Translations under genes and position numbers: made by a program
Part shown: positions 7,059-16,328 of the stretch, piece after piece
Layout of the letters: the number at the start of each line of letters is the position of its first letter
How positions within the stretch are numbered: the stretch's first letter is position 1
The notes under the pieces: generated by a model
The model's input: only the letters and a program-made list of their open reading frames with translations
The model's database searches: none
What the model was told of the DNA's origin: nothing
Assembly: GCA_021325255.1 (NCBI GenBank)
Contig: JAJPHP010000080.1
Span: 62,001-126,000 of the forward strand
Source: Nitrososphaerota archaeon
Lineage (GTDB): Archaea; Thermoproteota; Nitrososphaeria; Nitrososphaerales; CADDZS01
Length of the DNA: 64,000 nt
Reading direction: 5' to 3'

Positions 7059-9664
7059 TACTAAAGTCTCTCACGCTCCAAAACTTCCGCAGCTACGGAG
7101 AGATCCCGACAGAGATCAAGTTCGAGCGCGGAATCTCACTCTTCGAGGGAGACATCGGCTCAGGGAAATCCTCGATCCTCTACGCGATCGAGTTTGCGCT
7201 GTTCGGCCTCGGGGACATCGAGGCCCGCTCTATACTCAGGAGCTCGGCGAGCACCGCGAAGGTCGAGCTCGAGTTCGAGGTCGGCGGGCGCGACTACAGG
7301 GTTGTCAGGACCGTCGAGCACAAGGGCGCCTCGAAGATGCTTGTGACGAAGGGGTGGCTCTCCAGCGGTGAAATGAGTACACTCGAAGAACTAGCTCCTA
7401 CGGAGCTCAAGACCAGGATCCTCCAGATTCTCAATTTTCGCGAAAAGCCTGGCAAATCTACGTCCAGGATATTCAGGTTCGCTATCTTCACCCCGCAGGA
7501 GTTAATGCGCGAAGTTCTCTCTCAACGCCCAGACGAGAGGATAGAGACACTGAGGCGTGCGTTTGGGATCGAGGACTACAGCTTCGCGATGGAAAACGCA
7601 GAGGTCGCTTCAAGAGAGCTCCGCGGGAGGTCGCAGATCCATGCCGGCCTCTCAAAGAGCCTCCCGGAGAAGGAGGAGGCCAGGTCAAAACTGGAAGCGG
7701 AAATCTCATCCGGAAGAGACAAACTCACCGAGAAGGAAAAGTCGATCGAGCAACTGGAAAGTGACCTTGCAACCTCAAAGGCAACCCTCGAGTCGCTCGA
7801 AACGGCAAGGGACGAGGCAAAAAAACTCCAGGCCCTCATCCCAGAACTGGAGCGGAACCTCGAACAATTTAGGGCGCAATTGCAAAAGGAAAAATCCCAT
7901 CTCGACCTCCTAAAGAAAGATTTATCGGAGATAAAGAAGGCAAAGAGCCTAGTCGAAACTCTCGCACCAGTGTACACAAAGTACCTCTCCGCTACTGAGA
8001 GCGTGAACAAACTAGATCACCTGAGGGATGAGGAGCTCGCTCTGGATAAGAAAATCTCAGAAATAAAAAACACAATTTCGTCGAGGCAGTCGGGCCTCAG
8101 GGCGGAACTCCTCTCGAGGCAGGACGACATGCGGAGGTGCGAATCCACGCTGCGCTCGCTCGAAGAAACGTTGAATGAAAAGCCCGAGCTAGAGAAAAGG
8201 CTCAGCGAGCTCGAAGTGAAACTCGGCGAAGCAGAAGGGCTGGAACAGGAGATCGACATCGTAAAGTCCGAGACTGCATCTCTGAGCTCCACCTGCTCCT
8301 CAATCGCGCGCGAAATCGAAAACACAAACTCACAGTTCAGGAAAATGGACGGGTTGAAGAAGGAGTCGACCTGCCCGCTCTGCGGCCAGAAGCTCGACCA
8401 AGAGCACGTCTCCTCGCTCTCGCACGAATTCTCGAAAAAGATAGGCGCCCTAAATTCCGAATTCTCGGACTCGAATTCAAGACTCGAGGAGCTCAAAAGC
8501 AGGCTCAAAAATCTTGAGAAGGAAAAGAGCTCACTCGAAAGGGCGAAGGGAGAGTATGATGTGTGCTCTAGAAGGCTCGCGGCCCTTGAGCAGACTTTTC
8601 TGATGAGGCAAAGGCAGGCGAAGGAGCTCCTCGAAATAAAGACGAGGATTGACGCAGTCCGAGAAAAACTAGGGCGCGGAGATGTCGTCGGGAGCCCTGA
8701 GGAAGAAAGCGAGCTCGAGGCCCTAGAAAAGAAGAAAATGGATCTTGCTCCTGAGCTCGCAACTCTACGGGAGCTCAAAGCGTTCACCCAGAGGTGCGTA
8801 GCCTCAGAGGTTGAAAAGAAATACCTTGGCGCGCAGGCGAGGGCCTCGAGGGAGGCGGAGGTCTTGGACCTCATCAAGAGAGAAGAGGAAAGATTTGCCG
8901 AGATTGAAGATTCCGCTACGAGTAAGAGCAAGGAGATGCGGCAGAACCAATCGCGGCTCGAAGCTCTGGAACCGAAGATCTACGAGTACTCAAGACTAAA
9001 GGAGACAATTGATTCGATGGAGTCGCGAAGGAACGAGCAAAAGAGCGGTTTTGACGGCCTCTCGGCGACCCTCGCTGTGAAGGAGCAGGAATTTGCATCA
9101 ATCAAAAGTGAGGTCGAGTTGTTGAGGAAGGAGGCAGAGCGCGCGTCGCTCCTCCGCGCGGTCGTTTCGTGGATTGACTCCCTCTTCATCCCCACCGTCA
9201 GGGACATCGAGACCTACGTCCTCGATTCGATAAACGAAGAGTTCGAAAAGGTGTTCCAGCGGTGGTTCTCGATCCTTGTAGAGGAGGGGGACATCACAGT
9301 AACACTCGATGATAGGTTTACGCCTCTCGTCGAGCAGGCTGGGTACGAGCTCGACGTGCAGAGCCTCTCCGGCGGGGAGAGGACGGCCGTTGCACTCGCG
9401 TACAGGCTTGCCCTAAATTTCATGGTTCGAAGGGCATCAGGACAAGACGCTCTGGCTACCACAAACCTGCTCATACTCGACGAGCCAACCGAGGGTTTCT
9501 CCAAAGAGCAGATCTACAGATTGCGGAACGTTCTCGAGGACCTCGACGCAGATCAGGTCATTATTGTGTCGCACGAGAGGGACCTCGAGACGATGGCAGA
9601 CCACGTCTACAGGGTTGAGAAGATCGGTGGGCAAAGCCAGGTGAAGTTGATTCTCGCCGCGTGA
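7055..9664 (+). CDS. rad50: DNA double-strand break repair ATPase Rad50
   Basis: SMC-like ATPase partner of Mre11. Walker A is GDIGSGKSS near residue 35, a long coiled coil rich in Glu, Lys, Ser and Leu fills about residues 180-690, and the zinc hook CPLC lies near residue 439. The C-terminal lobe has the signature LSGGERTAVALAYRLAL, Walker B LLILDEPTEGF and the H-loop VSHERD. At 869 residues it is a normal archaeal length. TTG is chosen because it overlaps the mre11 stop and leads directly into MILKSLTLQNFRSYG, the conserved N-terminus. Confidence 0.95.
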   Translation: MILKSLTLQNFRSYGEIPTEIKFERGISLFEGDIGSGKSSILYAIEFALFGLGDIEARSILRSSASTAKVELEFEVGGRDYRVVRTVEHKGASKMLVTKGWLSSGEMSTLEELAPTELKTRILQILNFREKPGKSTSRIFRFAIFTPQELMREVLSQRPDERIETLRRAFGIEDYSFAMENAEVASRELRGRSQIHAGLSKSLPEKEEARSKLEAEISSGRDKLTEKEKSIEQLESDLATSKATLESLETARDEAKKLQALIPELERNLEQFRAQLQKEKSHLDLLKKDLSEIKKAKSLVETLAPVYTKYLSATESVNKLDHLRDEELALDKKISEIKNTISSRQSGLRAELLSRQDDMRRCESTLRSLEETLNEKPELEKRLSELEVKLGEAEGLEQEIDIVKSETASLSSTCSSIAREIENTNSQFRKMDGLKKESTCPLCGQKLDQEHVSSLSHEFSKKIGALNSEFSDSNSRLEELKSRLKNLEKEKSSLERAKGEYDVCSRRLAALEQTFLMRQRQAKELLEIKTRIDAVREKLGRGDVVGSPEEESELEALEKKKMDLAPELATLRELKAFTQRCVASEVEKKYLGAQARASREAEVLDLIKREEERFAEIEDSATSKSKEMRQNQSRLEALEPKIYEYSRLKETIDSMESRRNEQKSGFDGLSATLAVKEQEFASIKSEVELLRKEAERASLLRAVVSWIDSLFIPTVRDIETYVLDSINEEFEKVFQRWFSILVEEGDITVTLDDRFTPLVEQAGYELDVQSLSGGERTAVALAYRLALNFMVRRASGQDALATTNLLILDEPTEGFSKEQIYRLRNVLEDLDADQVIIVSHERDLETMADHVYRVEKIGGQSQVKLILAA

Positions 9665-9710
9665 GTTTTGCCTGTAGGTATTTCTTTTGGCATGGAGATT
9701 TCTTTTGCTT

Positions 9711-10592
9711 CTAAATGCGCCTGCTCAACAGTCTCGCGGTGGAAAAGTGTTTCACGAAGCTCTTGAGGTGCTCGTCCGAAATCAGCATGTCGCGCACCGA
9801 GTCGCTATTCAGCTTCGCAGAGAGATAACCCACGAGCATCGTCACGCTCGCCTTTCTCGTCTGCGTACCTCTGCTCGCCCACAACAGGTTCAGGACAAAC
9901 CTGACGAGGACAAAGTACGTTGGAAAGCCCAGACTGTACATCGCCCTCCCCCAGCCGAAGAGGTTCTTCGGGTCATATTCCCTGAGATGGTTGTACTTCA
10001 CGTCGGGGTAGTTGGCCACCTGGTATCCGAGCTCGAGGGCCTTGTAAATCAGCCAGGTCTCCCAGCCATAAGCTACAGGGTACCTGCAGCCAAGCCTCTC
10101 CATGAAATCGCTCCTGACGAACCTCCCGGCGCCATGGGGCATCGGGCTCCTGTCCGATTTGAGGAAGGTGCCTGAGGCCACGACTATCTGAGTCCTTTTC
10201 TCCTTCCGCATCCTTGAAATTATGCGCTCAGCGTAATCTTGTGGGAGCTCGTTGTCGTCGCCCGCGACCATCATGTAGTCAGTGCGCACCTTCTGATCTG
10301 CGAATTCGAGCCCGAGGTTCAGGAGGTGTGGGACCCTGCGGATGTCCCTCGTCTTTGATTTTGTGTCAATCCTGTATATCTCCGGCCAGCGCTTTGATTT
10401 TTCTTCAACTATTTGCGGCGTTTCGTCCTTCGAGCCGTCGTTGATCACCACGACGAATTCGGGAGGCAGTGTTTGCTCGATTATCGAGTCAAGAGTAGCT
10501 CCGATGGTGTCGGCGCCATCTCTTGAGATTAGGCAGCACCACCACTTGGGTTCTTGGCCGGCCAGCAATGTGGTGGAAGATTCTGCTGACAT
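9711..10592 (-). CDS. Glycosyltransferase family 2
   Basis: GT-A fold sugar transferase of 293 residues. The nucleotide-sugar region shows VVINDGSKDETP and a second acidic site GDDNELP, with the conserved acceptor-side segment AYGWETWLIYKALELGY. A hydrophobic stretch near the C-terminus (FPTYFVLVRFVLNLLW) may attach it to the membrane. The start is placed at the ATG before SAESSTTLL, since upstream codons overlap a promoter-like intergenic region. It stands convergent to rad50. Likely role: glycan, S-layer or lipid glycosylation; the donor and acceptor are unknown. Confidence 0.85.
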   Translation of the reverse strand: MSAESSTTLLAGQEPKWWCCLISRDGADTIGATLDSIIEQTLPPEFVVVINDGSKDETPQIVEEKSKRWPEIYRIDTKSKTRDIRRVPHLLNLGLEFADQKVRTDYMMVAGDDNELPQDYAERIISRMRKEKRTQIVVASGTFLKSDRSPMPHGAGRFVRSDFMERLGCRYPVAYGWETWLIYKALELGYQVANYPDVKYNHLREYDPKNLFGWGRAMYSLGFPTYFVLVRFVLNLLWASRGTQTRKASVTMLVGYLSAKLNSDSVRDMLISDEHLKSFVKHFSTARLLSRRI

Positions 10593-10731
10593 CACTGTTG
10601 AAGCTCCAAAGTCCTGGAAAGAGGAAATTGTTGAGGTGCGGAAAAATGCTTTTCTAGATGAAGGCTGTGCTGTGGGACACAACTACTACAATCAATCTCA
10701 ATATCGTTGTTTAGAGGTATCATTGCAAACA

Positions 10732-10929
10732 ATGCCATTGGAAGAAATGCTCGAACTGCACTGTGAAATCTGTGGTATATCCGCGAAGAGCACTCCCCAG
10801 CAGTTGTATTCGAAGGGGTGGCTATGGGCCGAGGTTTACGGCGAGTCGCTCGTGAGGTGCCGCAACCACTGGCACGACGCCGAGGTCCGCGCGAGAGAGA
10901 TGCTCCGCGACGCCGGGATAAGGCGCTAG
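10732..10929 (+). CDS. Small putative zinc-binding protein
   Basis: A 65-residue protein starting at the ATG of MPLEEMLELHCEICG. It has one C-x2-C pair near the N-terminus and a later C-x2-H/C-x3-H type cluster (RCRNHWH), which could form a small zinc site. It ends in a charged helix. No named family recognised. It is divergent from the glycosyltransferase. Longer versions of this frame reaching back into the glycosyltransferase gene are antisense shadow and are not used. Confidence 0.5.
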   Translation: MPLEEMLELHCEICGISAKSTPQQLYSKGWLWAEVYGESLVRCRNHWHDAEVRAREMLRDAGIRR

Positions 10930-10999
10930 GGTTCGTCTTCAAAGTGATCAGGGAACGCACGCTTCTTACTTCTTCTTGGCTACAGAGTGTCCTAAAACT

Positions 11000-11635
11000 T
11001 CAAGGCTTGCCAGGTGCGCCAGCTTCCTGATCGATCTTCGCTACGGCTGCATAGACGCACGCGCAAATCTGCCTGACCTTCTCGTAGAGCGGCGAGACGT
11101 CGTTTGAGATCCATTCGGACTGGCTCTCAATCCCCTGGGACTTGCTTCCCTTCTTCACAATCTCGGAAAATTCATTCTTGAGTTCGTCCGAGACCGGCTC
11201 CGAGCTGATCTCCCTGATCAGTTCGATGTAGAGGTCTATGCTCTGGAGGATCGTGCCCAGGTAGTTGTTGCCAATCCTCTGGAAGGTGTCATAGTCAGAC
11301 TGCTTTTGGGCCTCATCAAGCTTCTTTGCAAGCTCCTGCCTCCTTCCGTCCAGTACTGCTAGCTTGCTGCTTATGGCGTCCATCCTGCCGCTGCGGGTGG
11401 TTGGCTTTTCTTCTCCTTCTACGACTTGCTGGCGCAATGGCAGTTCCTTGGGGATTGGATCGGAGACTGGGACGAGGCTTTGTTGCCCCTCAGAAGCTGC
11501 AGCAACAGCACTATCAAAGCTGTCTGCACTCGGGCGGTATCGCTGACGACGGGGCTTTGCTGAGGAGTTGTTGGGAGGTCTTGCGCCCAGCCTTGCTTTT
11601 TTGCTTCTGCTTCTGTTGCCATTATCCGATGTCAT
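11000..11635 (-). CDS. Hypothetical protein with basic N-terminus and helical C-terminal domain
   Basis: 211 residues. The first 60 are basic and low-complexity (RSRSKKARLGARPP), probably disordered and possibly nucleic-acid binding. Residues about 85-210 are predicted helical, with a coiled-coil-like heptad pattern (KLAVLDGRRQELAKKLDEA). No enzyme motif or family recognised. Codon usage with G/C-rich third positions matches neighbouring genes, which supports a real gene. It is convergent with the small zinc-binding ORF. Confidence 0.6.
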   Translation of the reverse strand: MTSDNGNRSRSKKARLGARPPNNSSAKPRRQRYRPSADSFDSAVAAASEGQQSLVPVSDPIPKELPLRQQVVEGEEKPTTRSGRMDAISSKLAVLDGRRQELAKKLDEAQKQSDYDTFQRIGNNYLGTILQSIDLYIELIREISSEPVSDELKNEFSEIVKKGSKSQGIESQSEWISNDVSPLYEKVRQICACVYAAVAKIDQEAGAPGKP

Positions 11636-12035
11636 TGCGCTTTTACTAACACGCTCCTCCTACTCTCGCTGGGCACCACACGCACGCTCCTTTTGTGGGA
11701 CTCTCTACCAATATTACTTTTCGGAAATCAATGAGGCGCATTCGTACTTTCTATTTCTTGTTGGTGGGCGAGCGTATGATTATGGAGAAACTGTCTAAAT
11801 TCAGAGTTGTCGTTTATTGTTTTCTCCGGTTCTTTTCTCTGGTTTTGTTTGATCTTGCTTGCACGTTCCCTTTTTTGTGAAAGTTGTACTTTGTCCGCTA
11901 GGGAGAGAACTTTCCCTCACAAAGATCTTGGATGTGAGAAGAGCGGTTTATTTTCTTGAGATGCAAATAATTCCCTGTGCTTTGAAACTGCTGAGCGCTT
12001 GTTGAGATTGAATTACAGTAGCCCTTTTTTTCTCT
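11636..12035. other. 400-base intergenic region, T-rich
   Basis: Lies between two minus-strand genes. The sequence is T-rich on the plus strand (A-rich on the minus strand). No ORF with convincing coding character, RNA gene or clear inverted repeat was seen. It probably holds the promoter of the downstream gene's neighbour and the end of the upstream transcript. Confidence 0.4.
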
Positions 12036-13019
12036 TCAACGCGGAGTGTACTTGTGCCGGCGGAGATCAGACAGGTCTGACACTTCTCTTACGAACCCCT
12101 TCTCGACCAGGTAGCTGAGAGCGGCCTGCAGCGTCCTCTTTGGGAGGCCTGACCTCTGAATGAGTGTAGGTTGATCGATCGGGTGCTCAGTGCGAATCAG
12201 GTGGTAGATGAATTTGGCGGCGGGAGAGCCCTCCACGTTTTGGATCGGCGGCGAGACACCGAGCGTCTCAGTTGTGAGGCCGAGCCTTTGCATCTCGAGA
12301 ACGAGAATGTCCTCCGCATTTACACTCGCCAGATTCACGTTGGGCCCAAACTCCAGAACGAGCTCGACCCTCTGGGACATCTTTGGTGCCTCGAAGATCA
12401 GGCTCGGCGGGCCGAACCTTCCCACGATCTCGTTGAGTGTGTCCCAGGAAATCTCACCGATGGAGTCGTAAACCCCCGTGCCCCTCCCTTCGGGTCCAGC
12501 CTCGATTATCACCTTGGGGCTCTTTAGGTCCAGAGCCTCCTGAATCTTGGATATCATATAGGCGGTCGAGACCGGGTGCTTCGGGTCCTTTTTACCCACC
12601 TCGAAGATGTAGTCCATTGACAACTTTGTAATGGAGTTTAGTATGTCAAGCCTCGTCTCACTGGGGATGTCTCCCGCTGACTCGCTGATCTCAACTGTGT
12701 CAAAGCCAGTTGATCTGAGCTTTTCGAGAATCTGCCCGACGATCCTCTTTTTCACAGCGGCCTGTAACAGCGTGCCGCCGCTCGAGACTTTGATCCCGAG
12801 GTCGTGGTAGTAGCGTATCCTCTCCACCAGCGTGGAGCGGTCGAGAATCAGCGGGAGGCTCAGGCCTATCTTCATGTAATCGATGAACTCGGCGCTTGCT
12901 TCCAGTAGTTCTTTGTTGAGGGGGCCGAAGTGGTCGGAGACGATTGTTAACCCCTTGTCCCTTGGCTTGCCTTCCCTTGCTAGTACCGGAAGCTCGCCGC
13001 GGAGTATTCTCTCGCTCAT
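12036..13019 (-). CDS. comA: Phosphosulfolactate synthase (ComA-like) fused to a C-terminal winged helix-turn-helix
   Basis: The first ~250 residues match ComA, the TIM-barrel enzyme joining phosphoenolpyruvate and sulfite to phosphosulfolactate, the first step of one coenzyme M route. Recognisable segments are KPRDKGLTIVSDHFGPLN, the barrel strand DYMKIGLSLPL, VSSGGTLLQAAV, TVEISESAGDIP and VIIEAGPEGRGTGVYD. The last ~70 residues form a winged helix (PTLIQRSGLPKRTLQAALS...EKGFVRE), which ordinary ComA (about 250-260 residues) lacks. No comB, comC or comDE is in the window, so the product may be another sulfonate or sulfolipid-like metabolite, and the protein may sense it. Function of the fusion is inference. 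Confidence 0.75.
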   Translation of the reverse strand: MSERILRGELPVLAREGKPRDKGLTIVSDHFGPLNKELLEASAEFIDYMKIGLSLPLILDRSTLVERIRYYHDLGIKVSSGGTLLQAAVKKRIVGQILEKLRSTGFDTVEISESAGDIPSETRLDILNSITKLSMDYIFEVGKKDPKHPVSTAYMISKIQEALDLKSPKVIIEAGPEGRGTGVYDSIGEISWDTLNEIVGRFGPPSLIFEAPKMSQRVELVLEFGPNVNLASVNAEDILVLEMQRLGLTTETLGVSPPIQNVEGSPAAKFIYHLIRTEHPIDQPTLIQRSGLPKRTLQAALSYLVEKGFVREVSDLSDLRRHKYTPR

Positions 13020-13078
13020 TTTCTGGGATATAAGCCTCTGTGAGAGTGGAATGATTAGTGCCTGTTTTGCGTCTATCT

Positions 13079-13088
13079 TAAAGCTTTT
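13079..13088 (-). promoter_or_regulatory. TATA-like box of comA
   Basis: On the minus strand the sequence GCTTTAAGAT sits about 60 bases before the comA ATG, giving a plausible transcript start near 13055. It suggests comA has its own promoter, separate from promoter module 2 farther upstream. Confidence 0.4.
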
Positions 13089-13097
13089 TTGAAGTTT

Positions 13098-13271
13098 TCA
13101 GTGCTTTTCTCGCACTGATGTATGCATACGTAAGTTGAAGGCGAGAGACGGGGGTTTATCCGAGGAGGCATGAGCGTTACAAAGATTAGATTTCTTTGCA
13201 TATTCTTGCTGAATACCCAAGGACTCGTTGAAAATGATGCACGATTGGATTTCATTTGCCCACTCCTGCAT
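13098..13271 (-). CDS. Possible 57-residue small ORF behind promoter module 2
   Basis: ATG preceded at once by GAAGGGA, about 50 bases after the TATA box of promoter module 2. It encodes 57 residues including two Cys and no hydrophobic segment. No family was recognised and it shows no similarity by eye to the small ORF behind module 1. It may be a small regulated protein, or the transcript may act as RNA. Confidence 0.25.
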   Translation of the reverse strand: MQEWANEIQSCIIFNESLGIQQEYAKKSNLCNAHASSDKPPSLAFNLRMHTSVREKH

Positions 13272-13302
13272 TCCCTTCTCTGTATTCCGATTGTGCTGTT
13301 TT

Positions 13303-13391
13303 CGCACCGTTTCCCGCTTTATATAGCAAATTAGCTCTGTTACGTACCCCCTCTAGGGGGGTACCCCCTCGCTTTCTCGACAATTGTCGAG
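13303..13391 (-). promoter_or_regulatory. Double-palindrome promoter module, copy 2 (facing left)
   Basis: Inverted copy of the module at 4088-4172. The 16-bp palindrome lies at 13376-13391, the 21-base near-palindrome at 13344-13364 and the TATA box (TATATAAA on the minus strand) at 13318-13325. Both palindromes are identical to copy 1, spacing is the same 11 bases although the spacer sequence differs, and the 37 bases after the second palindrome differ at only about five positions. Conserved palindromes with a diverged spacer point to selected protein-binding sites. Transcription would run left toward the small ORF and comA. Confidence 0.75.
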
Positions 13392-13877
13392 AAGTCCTGT
13401 ATGACGTAGTTTAAACTGCCCGAGGCTTTCGTAATACTCAATCATACTAAGCGCCCTAATATCGTGTAGACCGATATACACTGATTTTACACTCGCAATT
13501 GGGTAGGATAACTCTAATTCGTCTTTATCGAAGTATGATGGAATGTGTTTGACAGTTCGCTTGACTTAGAGCGACTCTCCCGAAATACTTGAGGGAGGCT
13601 CCTAGAGAAGCGTACTCAAAAGATCAGTGCGGATACGTGGTATTTAACTTGAGAGGGGAATAAAATGGACCGTAAAGTTCGGCGCGGGAATGTGAAAAAG
13701 GATAAGGATTGCCCGGGCAGATTTGCTTGCTGACCGCAACTCTGTATCTTGAATCTCTATCGCCGATTCTTTCCTTATATCTGCGAAGGGATATCCACTC
13801 TTTTCGAGAATTTTGAATATTAGGCGGAATTTGGTAAGCGGCTTCGATGAGGGCGTCGAGAGTACAAAGGCCACTTT

Positions 13878-14231
13878 CTATTGCTTTCTCGGAGGAATAA
13901 TGCCAAATTTCCTTATTGCGTTGTCGCAGATTGGATCCGGAGCAGCTGTTAGAGGCAGCGCCATCATGACCGTCCTACCCGCGAGGCTCAATGTAACTAG
14001 ACGGTACTTGTCAGTCACCACGGTAGTGAACCTGATGTTGCCCAGTTCCTTCGGGAGAGCCTCTGAGAGCCCTTCGATGACGAGGGCCTTCGTGGTGACA
14101 GGATAGTCGGCGGGCAGGTTTGCTTCCTTTCCCTTTTCGGAAGCGGCGTAGCTAACGATGCGACCGGCATCATCGAGCACGGCACACCTTAGGATGTCGG
14201 GACTAAGTGCAAGAATCTCGGAAGCTTCCAT
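13878..14231 (-). CDS. Hypothetical protein, roadblock/LC7-like pattern
   Basis: 117 residues beginning with the ATG of MEASEILALSPDILRCAVLDDAG. The pattern of an N-terminal helix, then a strand ending in DDAGRIVSY, a central helix with LPKELG, and paired strands (FTTVVTDKYRLVTLSLAGRTVMMAL) resembles small profilin-like or roadblock sensor domains seen in Thaumarchaeota. The assignment rests on pattern only. It probably acts as a small cytoplasmic partner or sensor protein. The region to its right up to phoU has no gene. Confidence 0.55.
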   Translation of the reverse strand: MEASEILALSPDILRCAVLDDAGRIVSYAASEKGKEANLPADYPVTTKALVIEGLSEALPKELGNIRFTTVVTDKYRLVTLSLAGRTVMMALPLTAAPDPICDNAIRKFGIIPPRKQ

Positions 14232-14840
14232 CTTGGCAAAGAAAATCTCTCTGACAATTCGCTATTAATCTTTGCCGCTAGGGATCCACGAGTTACTTTT
14301 GCCAAGTTGTTTTCAGCAAATGATCACGGTTGCAAAGTGATCATCTTCGTTTCAGTAGTAAACTTCGCTTTGCAGGCATTTGGTGAATTCATTGCGTGGG
14401 CTCTAGAGAAAGCTCTCTTCTTCCTCCTTCAGAAAAGGAAAAATCTGTTTCAGCTTTTCGTGATTTGCAATACCCTCGTCCCAACGCCTCCTCATTTCTT
14501 CCATCTTCAATGCACTTGATCCGCTTTTCATTTGTGTACTCTCAACTCTTACTGTTGTTGTTTCGCTTGTTCTTCGCATTTCTGGGACAGTTATCGTAGA
14601 GGGATACGGAAAAGGGTTTATTATTGAAGATATATATTCGGGACGGGAATATATGGAATATAGAGAAACTTCTTATACCCCATTAGTTTCTCAGTCTTGT
14701 TACCGTGCGGGTGACTGCCTCGAAGACGCTTTCGAAACATCGAAAGAGGGGGTTCAAAAGTGCTCAGCCTCCCACATGAGGCATCAGCAACACACGCGTA
14801 CATAGTATTCTTTGTTTGAGAGAGAGTTAGAGATTTTTTC
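14232..14840. other. 609-base intergenic region with a perfect inverted repeat
   Basis: No supportable gene. At 14320-14344 there is a perfect 8-bp inverted repeat with a 9-base loop (ATGATCAC...GTGATCAT), a possible operator. An AT-rich stretch with TATATATTC near 14630 may belong to the promoter of the following phosphate regulator. The rest is T/C-rich without recognisable structure. Confidence 0.35.
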
Positions 14841-15998
14841 ATGAAAGACATGGAATCAGAAACATTTGAGGATAAAGAAGCGCATTCGCAGCCGGCGAGA
14901 CGAGATCTGTGGAGCAAGCAGCAGCTACAGGAAGAGGAAGAAGTCAGCAAGGGTTCCAAGCGCAGTGGCAATGAAGTTTCGGGCGGGGAGACTAGAAGGG
15001 TCCAGCTCACCGGCGGATCAACGCTCGTAGTCTCGCTCCCCAGCGACTGGGCGAAGAGCGTCGGGCTCAAGGCAAAGGACGAGGTATTCATCATGCCCCA
15101 GACGGATATGTCTCTGCTCGTCATGCCCGGTCCTCGGACGGAGAGAACCTCGGAACGGACGATAGAGATCTCGGCAAACAGCGACGAGGAGGAAACACTG
15201 AGGGCGTTCATTGCAAATTACATCGCGGGCTACGACGTCATCAGGCTCAGGTTCCGCTCGCACGTGCCTGAACTTAGGGCGAAGCTCAAGGCACACGTCA
15301 GGGACAAGCTGATCGGCGTGGAGATTGTGGAGGAGACCTCAGAAGGGATACTCGCACAGTGCCTCCACGGGTACGTCGACCTCCCGCTGAAGAAGGCGCT
15401 TGTCAGGATGTCGATAATCACGAGCTCCATGCAGTTCGACGCTGTAAAGTCCCTCTCCGAGGGTGACACGGAGCTCGCCTCGGAGATAATTGACCGCGAC
15501 GATGAGGTTGACCGCTTCTACCACTTTATCACGAGGCAGCTCAACCTCGCCGTGCACAACAGGAGGATGATCCAGGAGATCGGGCTCTCGACGGCGCAGG
15601 ACTGCCTAAACTACAGGCTCATAGTGAAGAGCGTGGAGAGGATAGCCGACCACGCCGCTCAGGTTGCGAGCTCGGAGATTCTCCTGAACGGTCGCAAAGT
15701 GCCGCCGTCGCTCTCTGAGCACATTACGAAGATGAGCAAGCTCGCAAACGAGGTTTACGAGAGTTCGCTCCGCGCTGTCCATACCAACAGCAGCAGGATC
15801 GCGAACGAGACGATACTGAAGTTAAAACAAGTGCTCAGGGAGGAGGAAGGGGCGACGGAGGAGCTGATCTCTTCGCGCGTGGACAACAAGACCGTGATTT
15901 CTTTGAGGCTCGCTCTTGAGAGCCTCAGGAGGATTGCAGAGTACTCGGTCGACATCTGCGAGATCGTCGTCAACATGAGCGTGGGCTCGCCTCTCTAG
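14841..15998 (+). CDS. AbrB-PhoU phosphate uptake regulator
   Basis: Archaeal-type PhoU protein of 385 residues. After a Glu/Gln-rich N-terminus of about 50 residues, an AbrB/SpoVT DNA-binding domain is visible (RRVQLTGGSTLVVSLPSDW, KSVGLKAKDEV). Two three-helix PhoU repeats follow, with the metal-binding E-x3-D-x2-D style acidic helix (ASEIIDRDDEVDRFYH) and the second repeat near DCLNYRLIVKSVERIADHA. Proteins of this layout are thought to regulate phosphate transport at DNA level. No pst genes are nearby. The first ATG after the AT-rich region is used. Confidence 0.88.
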   Translation: MKDMESETFEDKEAHSQPARRDLWSKQQLQEEEEVSKGSKRSGNEVSGGETRRVQLTGGSTLVVSLPSDWAKSVGLKAKDEVFIMPQTDMSLLVMPGPRTERTSERTIEISANSDEEETLRAFIANYIAGYDVIRLRFRSHVPELRAKLKAHVRDKLIGVEIVEETSEGILAQCLHGYVDLPLKKALVRMSIITSSMQFDAVKSLSEGDTELASEIIDRDDEVDRFYHFITRQLNLAVHNRRMIQEIGLSTAQDCLNYRLIVKSVERIADHAAQVASSEILLNGRKVPPSLSEHITKMSKLANEVYESSLRAVHTNSSRIANETILKLKQVLREEEGATEELISSRVDNKTVISLRLALESLRRIAEYSVDICEIVVNMSVGSPL

Positions 15999-16328
15999 CC
16001 GGTAAGGAAGGAGCTGCATCCAGTCCAAAAGCTCCTTTGCTGCCGATTCTTTCAATTATGCTCCTTGGGTCGATGCTGTGGGAAAACTGGCAAAGATCAA
16101 AGAGAGGCATGCAGCCCTTGCCGATTCCTCTCCTCGGAGCTTGAATTCTCGATTTGCTCACCTTGGGAAGCCGTGACTATGGCATTAACAAAAAGCGTTG
16201 CCTGGAACTAGCTACCCTTGCTACCCAGACGAGCGAAGGTTATTTGCAACCTGGCTGCGAACTCATTTCCAGAATAGGCAAACCGCCGGTTGGCGGGCTA
16301 CGGGAGCACACAAGTGCAATTGTCATCC

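Noticed and set aside
8017..8931. 304-codon open frame on the minus strand opposite rad50
   Set aside because: Ser-rich translation of the complement of a coiled-coil gene; no motif or start signal, so a shadow.
10342..10731. Long upstream extension of the small zinc-binding ORF into the glycosyltransferase gene
   Set aside because: It is antisense to a clear glycosyltransferase and has no conserved pattern; only the part from the ATG at 10732 looks real.
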